The translations under genes and the position numbers were made by a program. A stretch of 64,000 nucleotides of DNA. Source: Streptococcus porci DSM 23759. Lineage in GTDB: Bacteria; Bacillota; Bacilli; Lactobacillales; Streptococcaceae. Location of the stretch: assembly GCF_000423765.1 (NCBI RefSeq), contig NZ_KE384090.1, positions 127,137 through 191,136 on the forward strand, read 5' to 3'. Positions 1 to 8,498 of the stretch are shown here, one piece after another; position 1 is the stretch's first letter, and every line of letters begins with the position of its first letter. The notes beneath the pieces were generated by a model that worked only from the letters and a program-made list of their open reading frames with translations, searched no databases and had not been told where the DNA came from.

Positions 1-2590
1 TGGTTTGTTATCTGTTGTGTCATAAGACTTACCTGGTTTAGCGTTTTCTTCATCTGTTACAGTAGCCTTGATCACTGTTCCATCTTCTGTGATGTAGTGA
101 ACGATAACATTTCCAGCTTTTTCGTAAACATATTGAACAGTTGTTGTGCCTTCTACAACTTTACCTGTTGTTGAAGCTGAAGTGTCTTTCACTTCTTTGT
201 AGTAGTAAACTGTACCGTCTGCTGTTGTGATAGTGTTTGGTTTGTGGTCTTCATCAGTGTTGTATGCTGTACCTGTTGATGTTGATGGGGTATCAACTTC
301 TTTAGTATCTACAGCTTCACCTGAGTCAGATAGACCTGAAATCAAGTTACCTTCTGTATCGTAATACTCAACTACAACGTCACCTTTCACTTCTTCGTAT
401 ACGTAAGTGATTGATGTTGTACCTTCTACAACCTTACCTGTTTCTGAACCTTTTGTAAGAACTGGTACGATACGGTATGTCTTACCGTCTGCTGTTGTGA
501 TTGTTGTTGGTTTGTTGTCTGTTGTGTCGTACGGTGTACCTGTTGATGATGTTGGTGTGTCTTCAACTGGTTGCTTGATCACTGTACCGTCAGTTGTGAT
601 GTAGTTAACAACAACGTTACCTTTCACTTCTTCGTAAACGTAAGTGATTTCTTTCGTTGTACCAGCTTCAACTGTACCAGTCGTAGCATCGATACCTGTT
701 GCTTTACCGTTACCAACTGCTGTCAAGTTGTTATCATCTGAAACTGTACCAACGTTGTAAGTACCTGCTTCAACTAGACGATAAGTCTTACCATCTGCTG
801 TTGTGATAGTTGTTGGCTTGTTATCAGCTGTAGTGTACTCAGTACCAGCTTTCTCGTTTGTTTCGTCAGCTACTGGTGCTTGAATTGGGTTACCTTCTGT
901 ATCAACATAGTTAACGTTGACTGAACCAGCTTTTTCGTAGACATACTGAACAGTTGTTGTTGTTTCTGCTACTTTACCAGTTGTTGGTGCAGAAGTATCT
1001 TTCACTTCTTTGTAGTAGTAAACTGTACCGTCTGCTGTTGTGATAGTTTCTGGACGGTTATCTTCATCTGTGTTGTAGACAGTACCAACAGACTTATCGT
1101 CTTCGTCTACGACTGTTTTGGCAATTTGGTTGCCTTCTGTATCGTAGTACTCAACAATAACATCACCTTTCACTTCTTGGTAAACATAAGTAACTTCTTT
1201 AGTTACGCCTGCCTCAACAGTACCTGTTGGAGTTGCGCCTGAAGCCAAGTTGCTATCTGCTGCTACTGTACCAACTGGGTAGTCACCTGCTGGAACAAGA
1301 GCATATACTTTACCGTCTGCTGTTGTGATTGTTGTTGGTTTTTCAGTACCTTCAGCTGTGTTGTAGTCTGAACCTGGTTTACCATCTGTCACGTCTGCAA
1401 CTGGATCTTTAAGAACATTACCTTCTGTATCGACATAGTTAACATTAACGCTACCAGCTTTTTGGTAGATGTATGTAACTTCTGTCGTACCTTCTACAAC
1501 TTTACCAGTCTCTTTATCGCCTGCTTTGACTTCATCTTTTGGCAAGATGTAGTAAACATCGCCAGTTTTGTCATTAACGATTTTCTCTGGTTTGTTCTCT
1601 CTTGTGTCGTAGTCTGTACCTGTATCTGTGATAGTTTGGTCTGTCACATCATCTGCAATGGTGTTACCTTCTGTGTCCACATAGTGAACGATAACATCAC
1701 CTTGAAGTAACTCATAGACATAAGTGACTTCTGTCGTACCTTCTACAACCTCACCATCTTCTTTACCGATTGTTGCTGCTGGAACACGTTTGTAGATCTT
1801 ACCGTCTGCTGTTGTGATAGTATTTGGACGGAGGTCTGTTGTGTCGTACTTAGTGCCTGTTGAGCTTTCTGGTGTATCTGTTACTGTGCTTGCAGTTTGT
1901 TTGCCGTCATCTGTTGTACCTGAGATTGGATTACCTTCAGTATCAACGTAGTGAACGATAACGTTACCTTTTACTTCTTTGTAGACATAAGTGATTTCTT
2001 TAGTAACACCTGACTCGACTGTACCTGTTACGTCGTCGATACCTGTGGCTTTACCGTTGCCAACTGCTGTCAAGTTGCTATCATCTGAAACGGTACCAAC
2101 GTTGTAAGTATTTGCCGGAGCAAGTTTGTAAGTCTTACCGTCTTTAGTCTTGATGATTTCTGGTTTTTCACCTTCTTGAGCTGTGTTATAGTCTGAACCT
2201 GGTTTACCGTCTGTTACATCTGCGACTGAGGCTTGAAGTGGGGTACCTTCTGTGTCTACATAGTTGATATTAACATTACCAGCTTTTTCGTAAACATAAG
2301 TTAATTGTTTAACTGTATCAGACTTAATGGTACCTTTTTCTGCGTCAATTTTTTCATTTGAACGGTAATCTGTATCCGTCTTGTCATCTACAACAGGGTG
2401 GAGATTTTTTGCTGTAGTATCAATTTCTTTGTAGTAGTATACGGTACCATCTGCTGCTACGATGCTGTTATCACGTACGGCTGCGGTATTGTATTCTGAA
2501 CCTGTGTCACCATGTCCAACTACAGTCACCATATCCTTAAGGATGTTACCTTCTGTGTCTACGTAGTAAACATCAACGCCACCTTTTTCA
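1..2590 (-). repeat. tandem MucBP-type repeats of the adhesin
   Basis: Ten units of about 80-105 residues (nine complete), each opening with a strand like VNYVDTEGN, then KPxTITTADGK, and closing with (I/V)TYVYxxxxG. Boundaries lie near nt 100, 380, 618, 918, 1158, 1455, 1696, 1959 and 2276. Units fall into types: some end in EKAG and others in EVKG, and some carry an insert around NVGTVSDD. Units 2 and 7, and units 6 and 9, are much closer to each other than to their neighbours. Confidence 0.9.
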
Positions 2591-5124
2591 GTGTAGTAGT
2601 AACGAGCATGTTGTTCATTCTTAGCATTAGAGTTGGATAATGTCATCTCTAACCCGCCAAGATCCCAAATACCATCATCATCAGGGATATCTGGTGTGTG
2701 GTAGTTCCATCCAAATTTCCAAAGAGCATTCGTATTTGTCGCATCTAGAGGTCCTGTAGAAACAGTTACGCTATCAGTATCGAATTTACGGTCTGTTCCA
2801 TAGCCATCTGCTATTTTTCCATTTCTATATGGAGCATCAACGTTCCACTGAATCGGAGTAATGACACTTCCGTTTGCATCAACGTAATTACCAGCTGCAT
2901 CCGTTTTATAGATTTTTTTTGTGTTAATAGTATGAACGGTACCATCTTCGTCAGTCACCATAGTATCTGTCACACTTTTTACATTTACAATTTGACCAGT
3001 AGCAGTGGTGTAAGACGTTTTGGCATCATTTAATGTTCCAAGTACATCACCATTGGAATCAAGAACCTGAACCTGTTTTCCTTCAAGAACAAGTTTATTG
3101 GCGTCGTAAAATTTAGATGTGAACGTTCCTGGCTTAGTATTGTATGTTCCTCCTGGTTGCATTTCTTCAGTAGTGAACATCAACGTAAAGTAATCATCCA
3201 AGTCAGAGACCGTTCCACTATTCATTTTAGTTTTGTAAAAATTAGCCCAGTCTGGATTGCTTGGATCTAGCATATAGACTTGCATTTGCAACGCACCATT
3301 AATATCTGTAATGGTGTACAAGCGTGCCTCGTTCCAATTTCCACGGAAAACAGCATATTGCGTACCAACTTTATAGTCGCTAGCTAATGTACCACTTACT
3401 ACCTTAGGTAATTCTGACTCAATTAATTCATAATTATCAAAATCGATAGCACCAGCAATATGAAAAGCATCTCCGACTAAACCACTATCTTGAGTGTAAC
3501 GTGCTAACAACTCACGAAGGCGACCAGTCGCTGCATTTTCTTTTACATAATATGATGTTGTTTGGGTTGTACCACCCGGAACAGCTGTTGAAAAAGAATT
3601 CGTGTTTACATTTACTCTTGTCTGATCTAGTTTGTTATAAACTGCAGTATTCCAGTTGGCACCATTTGAATTCGTAATTGAAAGTTGGCGAGTTGTGGCA
3701 CCATTACCCTCTGAAACAATGTAAGTAAAATCATATTTTACTCTATGAGTTTGGTAATTCTCTAGAACGTTCAACTCATCAACCACAGTTTTGACATTAG
3801 GCTGTAGTTCAACAGTTTTAACAACTCTATCACCGTTCATTGTTTTCTCAACCAACTTAGCATAAACAACGTCAGATGCCGCACGTTCAGTTGAATCAGT
3901 TGACACTGAGAAAGTCATATAGTAGTTATGACCCGCCCAATCATTAAAGTTATTACCATCTCCATAGCCACCGACAGTGTCGAAATTAAAAAGCAAGAAA
4001 GTATCACGGTTGGCATCTTGGTCTCCAATATAGCCTGCAGGATAATTCTTTTCAACTACTGTAATTGTTGCTTCTTTCTCAACAGATGTAAGATTTGAGT
4101 TAGCAGCCTTAACTGGATCTGGGATTTCCCAAACACCGTGTTGTGCATAAGAGACAGATGCTGGGTTTGTAGTTTCGATTGTCGTTGCAGCTGGAGTTCC
4201 AGTAGCGGTATCCAATACTGCAGTGATTTCACCATCTGGATAATACTTACGTAATTCTAAGACTAGAGCTTCTACGTTTGTACGAACTGCATTGATTTGT
4301 GCGTTAACTTCGTCAAGTGTTGCAAGCGCATTGTTAAATGTCGCTGTTGCTTCTGTAGCAACCAATTTTGTTGCTACTGCTGCTATTTTCAAGGCTTCAT
4401 CGCCTTCTGGTGAAGCGGTGTAAAGTCGGTTTGCCTCATCTGACAAGACTTGAGCTTCTGAAATATTTTGCTCAAGAATGACTTTTGCTTCTGCTACAGT
4501 TGTCGGTGCTGCTACAGTCGAAGTGGTAGCAGGTGTCGTTTTTGCCGGCGCTTCTGTTGTACTAGATGATGTCGTTGTACTTGCTGTATCTGCTGCTACT
4601 TTTTTCACAACTTTGAAGACAACTTTTGAATGACCAGCTTCTATAACTCCTGTGGTAGCTGTTGCCAATTCATTCGCAGCTAGTTCATAACCTTCAGGTA
4701 CTATTGCTGACTCAGTAACGATTGCAATAGCAATTGTATCTGTTGTTTTCGTTTCAACTGACTTGACAGTTGATGATACAACTTTCCCTGATTCATCTTG
4801 GTACTCAACGGTATATTCAATAGTCGCTGTACGTTCTGTAGTTGCTGCTTCTGTCGCTGCTGCTTCAGTAGTTGTTGTCGTAGCTTCTGTCGCTGCTGCT
4901 TCAGTAGTTGTTGACGGAGCAACCTCTGTTGATGAAGCTAGTGTTGTTGCTTCTGTTGTTTCTGGTGTTGCAGTGGTTGTTTCTGCTTGAGCAGTTTGCG
5001 CACCAGCACCCACGGCTAGCGACATACCTAGCAATACACTAGCTGCACCAAAATGATATTTACGGATTGAAAAGTGTTGTTTCATTCCGTACCAATCAAA
5101 TGATTTTTTCTTGATTTTGCGCAT
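1..5124 (-). CDS. YSIRK-type MucBP-repeat surface adhesin (C-terminus outside window)
   Basis: Large cell-wall adhesin read from an ATG at 5124 with AGGAGG 6 nt upstream. It stays open for 1708 codons to the window edge, so the LPXTG end is not visible. Residues 14-47 form an extended signal peptide with a YSIRK-like motif (HFSIRKYHFGAAS) and a likely cut after AQA. A Thr/Ala/Glu-rich stretch follows, then an isolated MucBP-like module (about 85-165), a helical segment (about 190-270) and a long non-repetitive region to about residue 845 that is probably the binding head. Nine full and one partial MucBP-like repeats complete the visible part. The family binds mucin or other host glycoproteins; ligand specificity is not readable. 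Several ORFs on the other strand here are shadows of the low-complexity repeats. Confidence 0.93.
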   Translation of the reverse strand, partial: MRKIKKKSFDWYGMKQHFSIRKYHFGAASVLLGMSLAVGAGAQTAQAETTTATPETTEATTLASSTEVAPSTTTEAAATEATTTTTEAAATEAATTERTATIEYTVEYQDESGKVVSSTVKSVETKTTDTIAIAIVTESAIVPEGYELAANELATATTGVIEAGHSKVVFKVVKKVAADTASTTTSSSTTEAPAKTTPATTSTVAAPTTVAEAKVILEQNISEAQVLSDEANRLYTASPEGDEALKIAAVATKLVATEATATFNNALATLDEVNAQINAVRTNVEALVLELRKYYPDGEITAVLDTATGTPAATTIETTNPASVSYAQHGVWEIPDPVKAANSNLTSVEKEATITVVEKNYPAGYIGDQDANRDTFLLFNFDTVGGYGDGNNFNDWAGHNYYMTFSVSTDSTERAASDVVYAKLVEKTMNGDRVVKTVELQPNVKTVVDELNVLENYQTHRVKYDFTYIVSEGNGATTRQLSITNSNGANWNTAVYNKLDQTRVNVNTNSFSTAVPGGTTQTTSYYVKENAATGRLRELLARYTQDSGLVGDAFHIAGAIDFDNYELIESELPKVVSGTLASDYKVGTQYAVFRGNWNEARLYTITDINGALQMQVYMLDPSNPDWANFYKTKMNSGTVSDLDDYFTLMFTTEEMQPGGTYNTKPGTFTSKFYDANKLVLEGKQVQVLDSNGDVLGTLNDAKTSYTTATGQIVNVKSVTDTMVTDEDGTVHTINTKKIYKTDAAGNYVDANGSVITPIQWNVDAPYRNGKIADGYGTDRKFDTDSVTVSTGPLDATNTNALWKFGWNYHTPDIPDDDGIWDLGGLEMTLSNSNAKNEQHARYYYTEKGGVDVYYVDTEGNILKDMVTVVGHGDTGSEYNTAAVRDNSIVAADGTVYYYKEIDTTAKNLHPVVDDKTDTDYRSNEKIDAEKGTIKSDTVKQLTYVYEKAGNVNINYVDTEGTPLQASVADVTDGKPGSDYNTAQEGEKPEIIKTKDGKTYKLAPANTYNVGTVSDDSNLTAVGNGKATGIDDVTGTVESGVTKEITYVYKEVKGNVIVHYVDTEGNPISGTTDDGKQTASTVTDTPESSTGTKYDTTDLRPNTITTADGKIYKRVPAATIGKEDGEVVEGTTEVTYVYELLQGDVIVHYVDTEGNTIADDVTDQTITDTGTDYDTRENKPEKIVNDKTGDVYYILPKDEVKAGDKETGKVVEGTTEVTYIYQKAGSVNVNYVDTEGNVLKDPVADVTDGKPGSDYNTAEGTEKPTTITTADGKVYALVPAGDYPVGTVAADSNLASGATPTGTVEAGVTKEVTYVYQEVKGDVIVEYYDTEGNQIAKTVVDEDDKSVGTVYNTDEDNRPETITTADGTVYYYKEVKDTSAPTTGKVAETTTTVQYVYEKAGSVNVNYVDTEGNPIQAPVADETNEKAGTEYTTADNKPTTITTADGKTYRLVEAGTYNVGTVSDDNNLTAVGNGKATGIDATTGTVEAGTTKEITYVYEEVKGNVVVNYITTDGTVIKQPVEDTPTSSTGTPYDTTDNKPTTITTADGKTYRIVPVLTKGSETGKVVEGTTSITYVYEEVKGDVVVEYYDTEGNLISGLSDSGEAVDTKEVDTPSTSTGTAYNTDEDHKPNTITTADGTVYYYKEVKDTSASTTGKVVEGTTTVQYVYEKAGNVIVHYITEDGTVIKATVTDEENAKPGKSYDTTDNKP

Positions 5125-5311
5125 CGAATGCCTCCTGAAAAATTTGAATAGCTATGTTAGAACTCAAGGGAAAAGCACTACTGTTACCTTTAAGAGAAAC
5201 CCCCTCGTCAAATTGTAGAGGATGTTTTGACGTTCAGTCATCTACTAGGCTTTTGTTCTTTTCCTCTGTGAAAAACCACATAACCAAATTTGATATTTAT
5301 ATATCTCAGCA

Positions 5312-5340
5312 ATTGTACCATTCCTTTCCACTTTTTTCAA
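5312..5340 (-). promoter_or_regulatory. adhesin promoter (TTGAAA-17-TACAAT)
   Basis: On the minus strand, TTGAAA (5340-5335), a 17-nt spacer and an extended -10 TGGTACAAT (TACAAT at 5317-5312) give a good sigma-70 promoter about 180 nt upstream of the adhesin start. In the remaining 5341-5546 stretch I see only AT-rich sequence and no gene. Confidence 0.65.
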
Positions 5341-5546
5341 GTAATATGGTCTTCTAGCCACGTCGATGATATGAAGAAAATGCATGTAACTGTTTTCTAG
5401 TTGTACGATTTTTTCAGAATATTTTCACGGTGTTTTCATTATGTCATGTGTTTTCATGGCAATGATGTTAAAATTTGAAAAAGCTATCTGATAAAACAAA
5501 GATTTATTCATGCGTTTGTCGCGGCTTTTATCCAAATGAAAATCCT

Positions 5547-7370
5547 TTATTTGAGCAATCGAAGTCCGTTAAGAATCACCAGAATGGTAGAGGTTTCATG
5601 GAAAATAACCCCTTTTGTCAAATCTAGCAAACCTAGCATATTCAAACTAACTAAAACAATAATGACGCCCACTGAGAAGAAAAGATTTTGCCAAACGATT
5701 TTATTTAGTCTGTGGCTCAGTTGATATACTTGGAAAAGCTTAGCGAAGTTATTTTGCACCATAACCAAATCTGCGGATTCCATGGCAATGGCTGAGCCAG
5801 AACCCATGGCAATGCCAACATTAGCATTGGCTAGGGCAGGAGCATCATTAATACCATCTCCAATCATGGCGACACTGTGACCGGCCGCTTGGCTGGCTTG
5901 AACTTCTTGGATTTTATCCTGAGGTAAACAATTTGCTTTAAAACTTTGAACGCCGACTATTTTTGCCACACGCTCAGCTACAGCCTCATTATCTCCAGTC
6001 AACATCATAACAGCAACATTTTCCTTTTGAAAATCTTGAACAGCTTGTGCCGACTCTTGTCGAACCTGATCGGCCAAGGTCAAGTAACCCACCACAGTGT
6101 CACCTTTTGAAACGATGACTGTGGTTTGACCGGCTGAGAGACTGTCTGTATAAGCATTTGGATCCTTGTAATTTGTAAAAGCCCCAGGCTTTCCGACTCG
6201 GATATCTCCATAAACCAGCCCCATTCCCGCTTCCTCTTGCACCTGCACATCAGGGCTTAGACTGGTTAAATCAACATCAGGGAAATGTTTGACAATAGCC
6301 TGTGCAATCGGATGATGAGAGGTCTGCTCCATTGCAATAACTACTGGTAAGATATCTTTTGGAAGTTGCCAGTCAATCACTTGGAAATCACCGTAAGTCA
6401 ATGTTCCCGTCTTGTCAGAATAAATCAAATCAACACTAGCTAGATTTTCCAAAGCCGTTCCCCCCTTAATGAGAACCCCGATACGAGCACCTTTACTGAT
6501 AGCGCTAAGTGTGGCGGGTGTCACGGAAGCGACCAAGGCACATGGACTAGCCACAGTAAGCAAGACCATCCCACGGTAAAAGGCCTGATGGAAGGAGAGA
6601 GCTTGAAGATAATACAGAGCTAGGATAAAGAGAGGAACAGCGATTAGAACACCCATCACATAGTAACGTTCAAAATGATCGATAGTCGCACCAATTTTTG
6701 AAGGTTGACTTTGCGCTTGCTCAACCATACGGATAATATTTGAAAAAACAGTCTCATTACTCCTTTTATTGACTTGTAGTTTGACAGCGTGCCCCTCATT
6801 GAGAGTTCCTGCAAAGACTTCATCTCCAACTTTTTTATCGACAGGAATAGACTCACCTGTCAAAGCCATCTCATTAACCGTGGTGATAGTCATGGCTAGG
6901 CTATCGATAGGAATTTGATTTCCTTTGGCAACTACAATCACATCTCCCACATTCAAATCACTAGTCGCTACTTCTACCGTTTGACCGTCTGCTTTTAATA
7001 GCTGCGCAGTTTCAGGAACTTGTGACATCAGGCTGGAGATGGCTGATGTTGATTTTTCAGTAGCATAAGCTTCCAGAACCTCTGCTGTCGCAAAGATAAA
7101 GAGCAGGATAGCCGCTTCACTTTCCTCTTGTATAATCAAAGCACCTAGTGCTGCTAGAATCATCAACAAATCTACGTTTGGAGATTTTTCTCGTATGGAA
7201 TCATGCACCGCTTTTTTCGAAGCATAATACCCCAAGAAGAAAACCGCCAAATAGTGGAAAACTTTACCTAAAAGTGGCGCCGGATTCTGGCTTATAAGAC
7301 CTAGAATCATCATGACGGTCCCAAGAATCACAAACTGGGCTGTCCTTTTGCTTTTAATATAGTCAATCAT
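5547..7370 (-). CDS. P1B-4 type metal-efflux P-type ATPase (PmtA/PfeT-like)
   Basis: Membrane ATPase of 607 aa that exports a divalent metal at the cost of ATP. Visible motifs in order are TGES (A domain), SPCAL in the ion-binding helix (about residue 275), the phosphorylation motif DKTGTLT (about 318), HHP, and GDGINDAP (about 501). It has no N-terminal metal-binding domain, and the SPC rather than CPC motif marks the P1B-4 group, whose characterised members export Fe(II) or Co(II) (PfeT, PmtA). The last helix carries HETST where the group usually has HEGGT, a small deviation. Start ATG has AGGAGG 7 nt upstream. It stands alone behind a structured leader and candidate PerR site. Substrate is inferred; Zn/Cd export is the alternative. 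Confidence 0.88.
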   Translation of the reverse strand: MIDYIKSKRTAQFVILGTVMMILGLISQNPAPLLGKVFHYLAVFFLGYYASKKAVHDSIREKSPNVDLLMILAALGALIIQEESEAAILLFIFATAEVLEAYATEKSTSAISSLMSQVPETAQLLKADGQTVEVATSDLNVGDVIVVAKGNQIPIDSLAMTITTVNEMALTGESIPVDKKVGDEVFAGTLNEGHAVKLQVNKRSNETVFSNIIRMVEQAQSQPSKIGATIDHFERYYVMGVLIAVPLFILALYYLQALSFHQAFYRGMVLLTVASPCALVASVTPATLSAISKGARIGVLIKGGTALENLASVDLIYSDKTGTLTYGDFQVIDWQLPKDILPVVIAMEQTSHHPIAQAIVKHFPDVDLTSLSPDVQVQEEAGMGLVYGDIRVGKPGAFTNYKDPNAYTDSLSAGQTTVIVSKGDTVVGYLTLADQVRQESAQAVQDFQKENVAVMMLTGDNEAVAERVAKIVGVQSFKANCLPQDKIQEVQASQAAGHSVAMIGDGINDAPALANANVGIAMGSGSAIAMESADLVMVQNNFAKLFQVYQLSHRLNKIVWQNLFFSVGVIIVLVSLNMLGLLDLTKGVIFHETSTILVILNGLRLLK

Positions 7371-7399
7371 AAGATTGCCTCCTTTTTAAATAGAATTTA

Positions 7400-7597
7400 T
7401 AGTAGGAAATATCTCTGGTATGGGCTGGGCTTGGGCTTAAACAATACAAAAAGTGCGCACTTGTGGACAGTTTTTGTACTGTCTCACAGGTACGCACTCT
7501 ATATTATAGACATGGTAATCTGCTGTCTTCACACTCGAAGACCCGGCTGCATAAATCTCACGATTTACCGCTTGTTCATATTCAGTTCTTATTTCTT
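7400..7597 (-). promoter_or_regulatory. structured 5' leader of the ATPase gene, possible riboswitch/attenuator
   Basis: The transcript predicted to start near 7597 has about 225 nt before the ATPase start. It can form hairpin 1 (7571-7549, AAATC-GTGA-GATTT core), hairpin 2 (7542-7525, GTCTTC/GAAGAC), and an alternative closing stem GGTAA (7569-7565) with TTACC (7518-7514). A strong terminator hairpin (7498-7448) comes next, then a C-rich tract with repeated AGCCC, then the ribosome site. An aptamer-like domain followed by a terminator ahead of a metal exporter suggests transcription attenuation. I could not match it to yybP-ykoY or NiCo riboswitches. Confidence 0.55.
7448..7498 (-). terminator. 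leader terminator upstream of the ATPase gene
   Basis: Near-perfect 20-bp stem (7498-7478 with 7471-7452, using G-U pairs) closed by a short A-rich loop and followed by a T5 run on the minus strand. It lies about 80 nt upstream of the ATPase start and downstream of the promoter, so it sits inside the leader. Confidence 0.75.
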
Positions 7598-7603
7598 AAC
7601 TGC

Positions 7604-7632
7604 ATTATAGCACTTTAGAAAATAGAATGCAA
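7604..7632 (-). promoter_or_regulatory. ATPase promoter (TTGCAT-17-TATAAT)
   Basis: TTGCAT at 7632-7627, a 17-nt spacer and a perfect TATAAT at 7609-7604 on the minus strand. The start point should fall near 7597. Confidence 0.8.
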
Positions 7633-7637
7633 GCTTT

Positions 7638-7652
7638 TTAGAATATTTCTAA
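7638..7652. promoter_or_regulatory. candidate PerR/Fur-family box (7-1-7 palindrome)
   Basis: TTAGAATATTTCTAA fits the 7-1-7 Fur-family layout and is close to the PerR consensus TTATAATnATTATAA. It lies 5 bp upstream of the ATPase -35, between two divergent promoters. PmtA-type exporters are known PerR targets in S. pyogenes. The role here is inferred. Confidence 0.45.
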
Positions 7653-7687
7653 TTAAAATTTCTCCTGTTGCTGAAGCAAAAAAATAT

Positions 7688-7716
7688 TTTACAAGTTCAA
7701 GTATTCAAGGTACAAT
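7688..7716 (+). promoter_or_regulatory. promoter giving a probably leaderless mRNA for the DUF3397 gene
   Basis: TTTACA (7688-7693), 17 nt, TACAAT (7711-7716). The ATG at 7723 begins 7 nt after the -10, exactly where transcription should start, and there is no Shine-Dalgarno sequence. Confidence 0.6.
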
Positions 7717-7722
7717 AGAGAC

Positions 7723-8076
7723 ATGATGTTCTATAAAATTTTAGCTGCCTCCTTTCTTTTTTTAACCCCCTTATTTGGCTTTTCTTTGGTAAAAATCTTT
7801 GGTCTTGAACGCTATAAAATCAACTTTGCAGACTTGGCGCTACCAGTCTTTATTCTTGAGATTATCATCGTTTCTCAGAAGTTTTTCGTCCACTCCTTTC
7901 TCCCGCACTACCTGATTGTGCTGAGTATCTTAGCCATAGGCGCTGCTATTTGGCTTTTTCGGAAAAATGGGCAGGGGTTCACTTATAGGCGTTTCTTCAA
8001 AATCTTTTGGCGTCTCAGCTTTATTTTTTCCTTCTTTTTCTACCTTGCTGTGGTTATCGCAGTCTTTGCTTTCTAA
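7723..8076 (+). CDS. DUF3397 family membrane protein
   Basis: Small integral membrane protein of 117 aa with four hydrophobic helices (about residues 5-25, 35-52, 62-80 and 93-115) and basic loops such as RYKIN and RKNGQGFTYRR. It resembles the DUF3397 family found beside housekeeping genes in streptococci; no function is established. It is divergent from the ATPase and convergent with the VOC gene, so it is monocistronic. Two ATG codons occur in tandem at 7723 and 7726. The first coincides with the predicted transcription start, suggesting a leaderless message. Confidence 0.75.
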   Translation: MMFYKILAASFLFLTPLFGFSLVKIFGLERYKINFADLALPVFILEIIIVSQKFFVHSFLPHYLIVLSILAIGAAIWLFRKNGQGFTYRRFFKIFWRLSFIFSFFFYLAVVIAVFAF

Positions 8077-8114
8077 AAAATCTGTCCAGATTAATCTCTG
8101 AACAGATTTTTTTA
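8076..8114. terminator. bidirectional terminator
   Basis: Hairpin with arms around AATCTGT and ACAGATT, flanked by A and T runs, lying between the convergent DUF3397 and VOC genes and overlapping the VOC stop region. Confidence 0.8.
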
Positions 8115-8498
8115 TTCGTGAATTTCTAGCGGTTGCCCATCCGGATCGAAGAAAAAAGCCATCTTCTTTCCGTCAAAATCATCATATCGTAGCCCCTCGT
8201 GTGGGATACCAAGCTCATCAAATTCTTTCAAACAAACTTCGACGTCATCAACCTTAAAGGCTAGGTGACGGAGACCTGTATACTCTGGATTTGGCATAAC
8301 TGGTCGTTTCGGGGCATCAGGCTTGATGAATATTTCCAGTCGGATTTGCCCCTTTTGAACATTGAACAGAATGTCATTTTTCTCAGGACGAATGTGCTCG
8401 TCTAATTGCTCAAAGCCTAGGCAATTGATATAAAAGTGACGGGTTTTCTCATAGTCGCTTCCGATGATAGCGATATGGTGTGTCGTTTCTAAATTCAT
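8112..8498 (-). CDS. VOC family (glyoxalase-like) protein
   Basis: Single VOC module pair in 128 aa, with candidate metal ligands His8 ([10 protein letters not shown]), a Glu in RLEIF, His in LRHLAFKV and Glu in PLEIHE at the C-terminus. This is the YaeR/SMU.1112c type rather than a proven glyoxalase I; the natural substrate is unknown. Its ATG overlaps the ftsK stop (ATGA), implying translational coupling and co-transcription with ftsK. Confidence 0.85.
   Translation of the reverse strand: MNLETTHHIAIIGSDYEKTRHFYINCLGFEQLDEHIRPEKNDILFNVQKGQIRLEIFIKPDAPKRPVMPNPEYTGLRHLAFKVDDVEVCLKEFDELGIPHEGLRYDDFDGKKMAFFFDPDGQPLEIHE

Noticed and set aside
407-4990. Several short plus- and minus-strand ORFs inside the adhesin gene, including Gln- and Val-rich ones at 4701-4990
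   Set aside because: They are other-frame readings of the Thr/Ala/Glu-rich and repeat regions of the adhesin, have no ribosome sites and show low-complexity composition.
7400-7597. Assignment of the ATPase leader to the NiCo or yybP-ykoY riboswitch
   Set aside because: The conserved junction sequences of those classes are not visible, and the hairpin count and arrangement differ.
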